From the NCBI GenBank assembly GCA_964035545.1, contig OZ037771.1, positions 620,001 to 684,000 on the forward strand: a stretch of 64,000 bases of DNA. Reading direction: 5' to 3'. Below, piece by piece: positions 58,507 through 64,000 of the stretch (position 1 is the first letter of the stretch; the number at the start of each line of letters is the position of its first letter). The notes under the pieces are model-generated. The model had not been told where the DNA came from. It ran no database searches and saw nothing but the letters and a program-made list of their open reading frames with translations. The translations under genes and the position numbers were made by a program. Source of the stretch: Bugula neritina (taxonomy: Eukaryota; Bryozoa; Gymnolaemata; Cheilostomatida; Bugulidae).

Positions 58507-61500
58507 AGGAGTATGGTGGAACGCGCCGTCGTTTGTCCGTACGGACACGGCGGAACATTCCACCCGAGTGGCAGGTACCCCGCAAGACTAGTAGGCCCGC
58601 ACAACGGCCCAGTACCTTCTCCCTGCCACTCGCTAACCGGTTTCACCGGTTACCTCGGGAAGAGGAGCCCGCCACTGAAATGGAGCCGGAAGGCCCAGTG
58701 GAGAGGCCCAAACCCCGCCGGCACCAACCTCGCCGCCGGAAGCCCCGTAAACCACGGGTGAAACCCCCGCCGTCCTGTCAAACCAGGACAGCACATGCGG
58801 GGGGGGTGAAAGTACAACCACATGGAGAGAGCTATTTCCTACCCGGAAAGGTGGCCGGCAACGCCGTCACTTTCCTGCTCGACTCCGGTTGTACTACCAA
58901 CCTTCTCAGTCGTAGAGTCTTTGAGGCACTGCCCCGCCGGGACAGGGATAGAGTACGACCGTATACTGGGGAACATGGCACCCTGGCAGACGGGTCATGT
59001 ATCCCCTTTTATGGTATTATCGAGCTCCCTGGGCGTGTCCGAGATCAGGCTGTACAGGAGACCTTTGTCATAGGTCAACTGGAAGAAGATGCTATCCTCG
59101 GAATGCCCTTCTTGAAGCAACACCAGTGCCGAATAGATTTCAGTAAGTCGGTGGTGCTAATGGGCGGGCGAGAACTCGCCTGTGTGGATAAGTTTGGGCG
59201 TCCCCTGGTGGGCGGTGTTCAGGTAGTTCGGAACTGCACCGTACCCGGACGCTCCAGAGCTACTATCCACTGCCGAGTGAACAGCAACCAGATAGCCAGG
59301 CTCGGGGTCGTTGAAAGCGCGCACGAAAAGATCCAACTCGCCAGTAGTTTAAACCGACTAACTGAGCGAGGGGAGGTCTTAGTGCAGTGCGTCAACCCCT
59401 TTACCGAGCCCATTGAGCTCCCAGCTGGGTCAATGCTGGGCCGGTTCCATTCCGTCCAGGAAGAGGACGTGGGCCCGTCGCTGGGTGACGCGACGGAGGC
59501 ACCCCCTCGACACCCTATTCAGGGACGAGGGGCAGTCCCAACACATCTCCGGGAGTTATACGAAACAGCCAGTGGCGGCTGCGCGAGTAACAGAGAACGC
59601 CAAGCTATGGCCAAGTTACTACGCGACTACGGTGATGTGTTCAGCAGCGGAGAGCATGACGTGGGACTGACTGGAATTGTCAGACACGAAATACCGCTGA
59701 CTGCAGGGACAGCCCCTGTCCGGCAGCCCACGCGCAGGCTGGGGCCGGAGAAAGAGAAGGAGGTTAGCCGACAAGTACGGGATCTTCTGGACCGGGGACT
59801 GATAGAGCCCGCCCATAGTGCGTGGAGCTCGCCAGTCGTACTGGTCCGGAAGAAAGACGGCAGTTGGCGGTTCTGTGTGGACTACCGCAAACTCAATAGC
59901 GTAACCATACAGGACGCCTACCCTCTACCTCGTATTGACGAGTCATTGGACGCCTTAGCCGGCAGCAAGTACTTCAGTACGTTAGACTTGCTAAGCGGCT
60001 ATTGGCAGGTTCCTCTGAGTCCCGACGCCCAAGAGAAAGCGGCGTTTATCACACGGGACGGTTTGTGGAAGTGGAAGGTGCTGCCCTTCGGGTTAACCTC
60101 CGCCCCAGCCACCTTCCAGAGGCTGATGGAACAAGTCCTTAGCGGACTCCATTGGAAGACACTGCTGGTCTACCTCGATGATGTCATCGTAATCTCTCCA
60201 GACTTCGAGACACATGTCAGTCGTCTGCAGGAGGTTTTCGAGAGACTCCGAGGTGCCGGTCTTAAGCTCAAACCTTCCAAGTGCGCTCTGTTGCAGCCGG
60301 AGGTCAAGTACCTGGGGCACGTTGTCGGTCGAAACGGCGTGGCAACGGATCCCGAAAAGGTACGGGCAGTAGAAGACTGGGTCACCCCCCAAGACTTGAC
60401 CGGACTCCGGGCTTTCTTGGGGCTGGTAGGGTATTACAGGCAATACATACCAGACTTTGCGGGCATAGCCCAGCCTTTAAACCGGCTTACCGCAAAGGGA
60501 GTGACGTGGCAGTGGACCCCAGTCGAACAAGAAGCGTTCGACCGCCTCAAGGGCTGCCTCCTAACGGCGCCCATCTTGGCCTACCCAGACCCCACTCTGG
60601 AGTACATCCTAGACACGGACGCCAGTGACCAGAATGTTGGCGCTGTGCTGTCACAAGTGCAGGAAGGCCGAGAAGTAGTAGTAGCCTACTACAGCAAGTC
60701 TCTCTCTCCCGCTGAACGAAATTACTGCACTACCCGCAAGGAACTGCTGGCAGTAATCAAGTCAGTGAAGCACTTCAGACCATACCTATATGGCAGGAAG
60801 TTCCGGCTGCGTACGGATCATGCCTCGCTGATCTGGTTGTGCAGGAGAGCAGAGCCCTCTAGTCAGGTCGCCCGGTGGCTCGAAATCCTAGCTGAATTCT
60901 CGTACCGGATCGAACATCGACCGGGCAAGAGACACAGCAATGCGGATGGGTTGAGTCGCCGACCTGAAGGAGGTTGCAAACAGTGTCTCAACATCGAGAG
61001 GAGGGATGGAGGTCCCCCACGATGCGAGTTGGAGACGCTGGCTCATCACGGAGCACCGTTTGACTGGGATCAAGGTCAACTCAAGCAGAGAGTTGATGAG
61101 TCCCCGGAGGATGTGCAAAACCTCCGCGCCAACCCTGTACTGGCCGGTAATGTTCGAGAGCTGAAGAAGCTCCAAGAAGAACTGCCTGGAGTCGTGGCAG
61201 ACATATACCGGGCCAAACGGGAAGGGCGACGACCCAGCGAGGAACGCATAAGACAGGGATGCGCCGAGTTCCGGCTATACTGTCAGCGTTGGGACTCGCT
61301 GCGGATCGGGCAGGATGGGTTGCTAACCATCTCTCTAACTGCCAGCGGCAGACACCCGGAAAGGAAGAGGGTAGTCTGCCCCACAGCCATCCGCCGTGAG
61401 TTGATTTGGGATACTCACAAGCAGGCCCACGCAGGGGTCAAGCGAGTGATATCAAAATTACGACTCCGGTGGTATTGGCCGCAGATGGAGCGTGACGTCC

Positions 61501-63080
61501 GGCTCAGAGTCAAACAGTGTGAGATCTGCCAGGCCAGTAAACATAGCCGCCCCCCTGGTGAGGCAGGACGGCGGAGGCTATATGCTGGTAGGCCCTGGCA
61601 AGTAGTCGCTGTAGACCTGGTCGGACCCATGCCCCTGACCCCCAGAGGCAATAATTGGATCCTAGTACTAACCGACCACTTTACTAGGTGGGCGGATGCT
61701 CTGGCCATCCCAGATGCATCAGCCCCAACAGTGGCCAGGGCGCTAGACCAACATGTATTCTGTTATTTTGGGCTTCCCGAACAGATACACTCTGATCAAG
61801 GCGCTCAATTCCAGTCTCAACTGATGAGCGACCTTTGCCACCTCTGGGGAGTAAATCAGAGCAGGACCACCCCCTACCACCCTCAAGGTAACGGGGTGGT
61901 GGAGCGCAACAACCGGATGCTAGGTGATGCGCTCCGGAGTCTCCTCCTTGGACGAGGTCAAGAGGAATGGGATACGGTGTTGCCGCAGGTCATGCGTGCA
62001 TACCGTAGCACCCCACACACCAGTACTGGTGAGACCCCAAACCTCTTGATGCTCGGGAGAGAGACTCGTGTCCCTGACCATCTCACCTATCACGTTCCAG
62101 AGCAAGACAACTCGGTTCACGAGTATGCCAGTGAACTAGTGGAACGGATGAAGGCCGCACACGATATACTGCGTCAACAGCAGTGGAAGGTGCGGCACGA
62201 AGATTCCGATGAACCCCCTCTCTATCAAAGGGGAGATAAGGTGTGGATGGTCAATTACCGTAGGCGCCGCGGACAGGCTGATAAGCTGAAGCCTAAGTTC
62301 GTAGGCCCCTACGTGGTCGTCGAGGCTATGCCCAATCATACGTACAAGATTGAGCGCTCAGGACAGGTGTCTATCCAGAATGAGTCTCGCTTGAAACCGT
62401 ATTGGGCTAGCCCTGACGGAGTGGGAGAAGCCCCCCCGTTGTTAGAGCCCAGGAGGCAGACAACGACGCGCGGGCGACGGCGGCATGGGCCTGAATACGA
62501 AGTGGTCATACCGCGGGAGGAAAACTTGGTGAGAGAGGAGCGGCAGCTTTTGTCAACAGAAGCGTGTCCGCCGCCGCCAAGTCTAATTCCATCACTTCCA
62601 GAAACCGAGCCGGTTCCGGAAGTGCAAACCCCCACGGAGGGAGGGGCTCCATCCGGAGAACAAGAAGAGGTGACCACTAACGGTGAAGTAGAGACGCCAT
62701 TAGAGGCCCCTACTAACGAACCGGCAAGCGTGTCACCCCCCCTAGAAAGGGGACAGCGTACGAGGAAGCCCCCACCATATTTAAAAGACTTCATATGTGA
62801 CTGCATTAGAAGCGGCGCACATGAAAGTCTAGGGGAAAACCGTACGACAAAATGTTGGAGTTGTGAACCCCACGCAAATATCAACTTTTGCGAGGGCGGA
62901 ATAGTGGGAGGAATTAATGCGCGTAAAGCAAATAGTTCCGACCTCGTGCCTCAGAAACGCTGCTCAGCCTTTTCTTATGCTGACATCGCTAAAGGCAGAC
63001 GTATCCCACAACCAGCTCCAACCTTACCAAGAACGTTGAGTATGGACATTAATACCGAGTTCCCAGGTAAGCCAGTATAA
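58461..63080 (+). CDS. pol: pol polyprotein: protease, reverse transcriptase, RNase H, integrase
   Basis: Entered by -1 frameshift; no ATG is needed. Features by nucleotide: basic linker to about 58770; protease DSG at 58881; RT with LPFGLTSAP near 60080 and YLDD at 60171; RNase H starting DTDAS at 60612; integrase zinc domain HKQAH at 61416 and CEIC at 61518; integrase catalytic Asp at 61614, Asp at 61794 and Glu at 61902, exactly 35 residues apart (DD35E); GPY/F motif near 62300. No chromodomain is seen. A Pro/Glu-rich tail runs to RKPPPYLKDF (about 62790) and then about 95 unrelated residues to TAA 63078-63080. All catalytic residues are present, so the copy may be active apart from gag. 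A consensus donor CAG GTAAGC lies at 63064-63072, just before the stop. Confidence 0.95.
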   Translation: MSRPADTLPPRGPQLKEYGGTRRRLSVRTRRNIPPEWQVPRKTSRPAQRPSTFSLPLANRFHRLPREEEPATEMEPEGPVERPKPRRHQPRRRKPRKPRVKPPPSCQTRTAHAGGVKVQPHGESYFLPGKVAGNAVTFLLDSGCTTNLLSRRVFEALPRRDRDRVRPYTGEHGTLADGSCIPFYGIIELPGRVRDQAVQETFVIGQLEEDAILGMPFLKQHQCRIDFSKSVVLMGGRELACVDKFGRPLVGGVQVVRNCTVPGRSRATIHCRVNSNQIARLGVVESAHEKIQLASSLNRLTERGEVLVQCVNPFTEPIELPAGSMLGRFHSVQEEDVGPSLGDATEAPPRHPIQGRGAVPTHLRELYETASGGCASNRERQAMAKLLRDYGDVFSSGEHDVGLTGIVRHEIPLTAGTAPVRQPTRRLGPEKEKEVSRQVRDLLDRGLIEPAHSAWSSPVVLVRKKDGSWRFCVDYRKLNSVTIQDAYPLPRIDESLDALAGSKYFSTLDLLSGYWQVPLSPDAQEKAAFITRDGLWKWKVLPFGLTSAPATFQRLMEQVLSGLHWKTLLVYLDDVIVISPDFETHVSRLQEVFERLRGAGLKLKPSKCALLQPEVKYLGHVVGRNGVATDPEKVRAVEDWVTPQDLTGLRAFLGLVGYYRQYIPDFAGIAQPLNRLTAKGVTWQWTPVEQEAFDRLKGCLLTAPILAYPDPTLEYILDTDASDQNVGAVLSQVQEGREVVVAYYSKSLSPAERNYCTTRKELLAVIKSVKHFRPYLYGRKFRLRTDHASLIWLCRRAEPSSQVARWLEILAEFSYRIEHRPGKRHSNADGLSRRPEGGCKQCLNIERRDGGPPRCELETLAHHGAPFDWDQGQLKQRVDESPEDVQNLRANPVLAGNVRELKKLQEELPGVVADIYRAKREGRRPSEERIRQGCAEFRLYCQRWDSLRIGQDGLLTISLTASGRHPERKRVVCPTAIRRELIWDTHKQAHAGVKRVISKLRLRWYWPQMERDVRLRVKQCEICQASKHSRPPGEAGRRRLYAGRPWQVVAVDLVGPMPLTPRGNNWILVLTDHFTRWADALAIPDASAPTVARALDQHVFCYFGLPEQIHSDQGAQFQSQLMSDLCHLWGVNQSRTTPYHPQGNGVVERNNRMLGDALRSLLLGRGQEEWDTVLPQVMRAYRSTPHTSTGETPNLLMLGRETRVPDHLTYHVPEQDNSVHEYASELVERMKAAHDILRQQQWKVRHEDSDEPPLYQRGDKVWMVNYRRRRGQADKLKPKFVGPYVVVEAMPNHTYKIERSGQVSIQNESRLKPYWASPDGVGEAPPLLEPRRQTTTRGRRRHGPEYEVVIPREENLVREERQLLSTEACPPPPSLIPSLPETEPVPEVQTPTEGGAPSGEQEEVTTNGEVETPLEAPTNEPASVSPPLERGQRTRKPPPYLKDFICDCIRSGAHESLGENRTTKCWSCEPHANINFCEGGIVGGINARKANSSDLVPQKRCSAFSYADIAKGRRIPQPAPTLPRTLSMDINTEFPGKPV

Positions 63081-63097
63081 GTCTTGTATTCCTATTC

Positions 63098-64000
63098 ATG
63101 GAAACGGGCTCGATGCCAGTAAATTCTGAACTAATTCAGCAGATTGAATCAGAATTACTGGGAACCACGTTTCATGTGAATGACGATGAAGACACTGTAA
63201 TGGCCGACGGTCTGTTAGACCTGGAGCTAGACACTGTTCTTGGTCAGTCCACACATGATTCATCAGTTCCTCGAGTGCATTCCAAAAGCTGTGACTCTCA
63301 GGCTAGCAACGGTCGACAGTCACTAGAATTATGTTGTAAAGATCCACCGCGATCTAACAATAATTCTACTTTTGTAGACACACTCGCACCCGTCTCTACG
63401 GACATGCCTTCTCTAGAGATGGCATGGGACTCAGAGCCGGCCCCAACAACTCCTACCACCAGGCAATTACCACCCCAGTTGGAAGCAACCTCCAACTGGA
63501 TTACCCCTGCCACAGAGAGGGAAATCAGGACCCATCAAGGAGGTGAGAGTAATCGTGAATGCAACCTCTGCCAGCAGCGATTCACAACCCACCGCAGACT
63601 AAAGGTGCACTTGCCGCAGCACTACATCACCACTTTCTGCCCTTGCGGAGAATATAGCTATAACCGTGATTACCTACTGCGGCACCAACGTACTATGCAG
63701 TGCTATCAAGGACGTGTCTATGAAGTAGACGAATCATCCTATCCTGCCGTTCTCAACGCCATCAAACCACTCATCACTGACTCAGCTCGGCTATCTCGCC
63801 TGGAGCAAGGCTTCCCTTCCCCGCGACCTATCATCTCTGGAGCCACAGATAAACCTACACAGTCTGCTAACTCTCCACCTCACAGTCCTATACGCATGCC
63901 GCATACCTTTCCTCGTGTCGTACTACAGCGAGTAGACACAAATGCGTATACACTCCCTCCTCCTATTCCATCCTCAGAGCGGAAACGACACAGGCAACCA
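63098..64000 (+). CDS. third ORF in the env position, C2H2 zinc-finger protein (truncated by window end)
   Basis: An ATG 17 bases after the pol stop opens a frame that runs without a stop for 301 codons to the window end. Residues 1-150 are acidic and Ser/Thr/Pro-rich. A perfect C2H2 finger follows (C155, C158, H171, H175: CNLCQQRFTTHRRLKVH), and then a second finger-like unit, CPC-x12-H-x5-C (residues 181-202). The last 90 residues are Pro/Ser-rich. There is no signal peptide or membrane segment so far, so it is not an envelope glycoprotein in the visible part. It could be an element-encoded accessory protein, a captured host gene, or a host exon if the element is truncated. I do not recognise the protein. 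Confidence 0.7.
   Translation, partial: METGSMPVNSELIQQIESELLGTTFHVNDDEDTVMADGLLDLELDTVLGQSTHDSSVPRVHSKSCDSQASNGRQSLELCCKDPPRSNNNSTFVDTLAPVSTDMPSLEMAWDSEPAPTTPTTRQLPPQLEATSNWITPATEREIRTHQGGESNRECNLCQQRFTTHRRLKVHLPQHYITTFCPCGEYSYNRDYLLRHQRTMQCYQGRVYEVDESSYPAVLNAIKPLITDSARLSRLEQGFPSPRPIISGATDKPTQSANSPPHSPIRMPHTFPRVVLQRVDTNAYTLPPPIPSSERKRHRQP

Larger units (their letters stand above)
57302..64000 (+). mobile_element. Ty3/gypsy LTR retrotransposon, 3' end beyond window
   Basis: Order: 5' LTR, primer-binding site, gag, frameshift signal, pol (protease, RT, RNase H, integrase), third ORF. The domain order with integrase after RNase H defines Ty3/gypsy (Metaviridae). Coding parts are markedly GC-richer than the host flanks. 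No second LTR copy appears before base 64000, so the third ORF lies inside the element unless the copy is 3' truncated. gag has one premature stop; pol is intact over more than 4.5 kb, suggesting a young insertion. Confidence 0.93.

Noticed and set aside
60093-60443. Many open frames opposite or overlapping pol
   Set aside because: Shadows of a GC-rich 1.5-kilo-residue reading frame with all catalytic motifs in the main frame.

Overview
The window is nuclear DNA of an animal. It has intron-dense protein-coding genes with GT-AG introns, AATAAA signals, long AT-rich non-coding stretches and transposons. The gene set (KCTD3, VPS33A, an SH3-DH-PH RhoGEF, an SRSF7-like SR protein, ribose-5-phosphate isomerase, CLOCK) is metazoan. 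CLOCK, recognised by its bHLH and PAS-B sequence, rules out fungi and plants. I cannot fix the phylum from sequence alone; an invertebrate, possibly an early-branching one, is my best reading. All exon models below were made by hand from splice consensus, phase agreement and recalled family sequences.

Layout: 518-2365 (+) is the 3' part of a KCTD3/SHKBP1 gene. 2776-14137 (-) is a complete VPS33A, tail to tail with KCTD3. 15714-35576 (+) is a 21-exon RhoGEF of the Asef/collybistin type, head to head with VPS33A. 36142-37533 (-) is an SRSF7-like splicing factor, tail to tail with the RhoGEF. 39230-41302 is a decayed pogo/Tigger-like DNA transposon. 41509-44256 (+) is RPIA. 44821-53648 (-) is a compact CLOCK gene. 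53649-57301 is AT-rich and apparently gene-free. From 57302 to the end lies a GC-rich Ty3/gypsy LTR retrotransposon with LTR, tRNA-Leu primer site, gag, a textbook -1 frameshift signal, pol, and a third open frame with a C2H2 zinc finger that runs off the window.

The outstanding property is the tandem repeats. Nearly every large intron holds its own private minisatellite, and many arrays are built on the splice site next to them, so that 5' or 3' splice sites are themselves tandemly repeated. The clearest case is RhoGEF exons 7 and 8. Exon 7 ends in nine donor sites spaced 39 bp apart, all in the same codon phase. Exon 8 is preceded by twelve acceptor motifs spaced 21 bp apart, all in the matching phase and in open frame. 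The intron between them carries about 1 kb of GTAAGTAT-type donor consensus repeats. If used, these sites would give an in-frame, combinatorial protein-length generator. Similar donor or acceptor duplications occur in VPS33A, KCTD3, RPIA and CLOCK.

The genes are unrelated housekeeping or regulatory genes (endolysosomal fusion, Rho signalling, splicing, pentose phosphate pathway, circadian transcription) and do not form one pathway.
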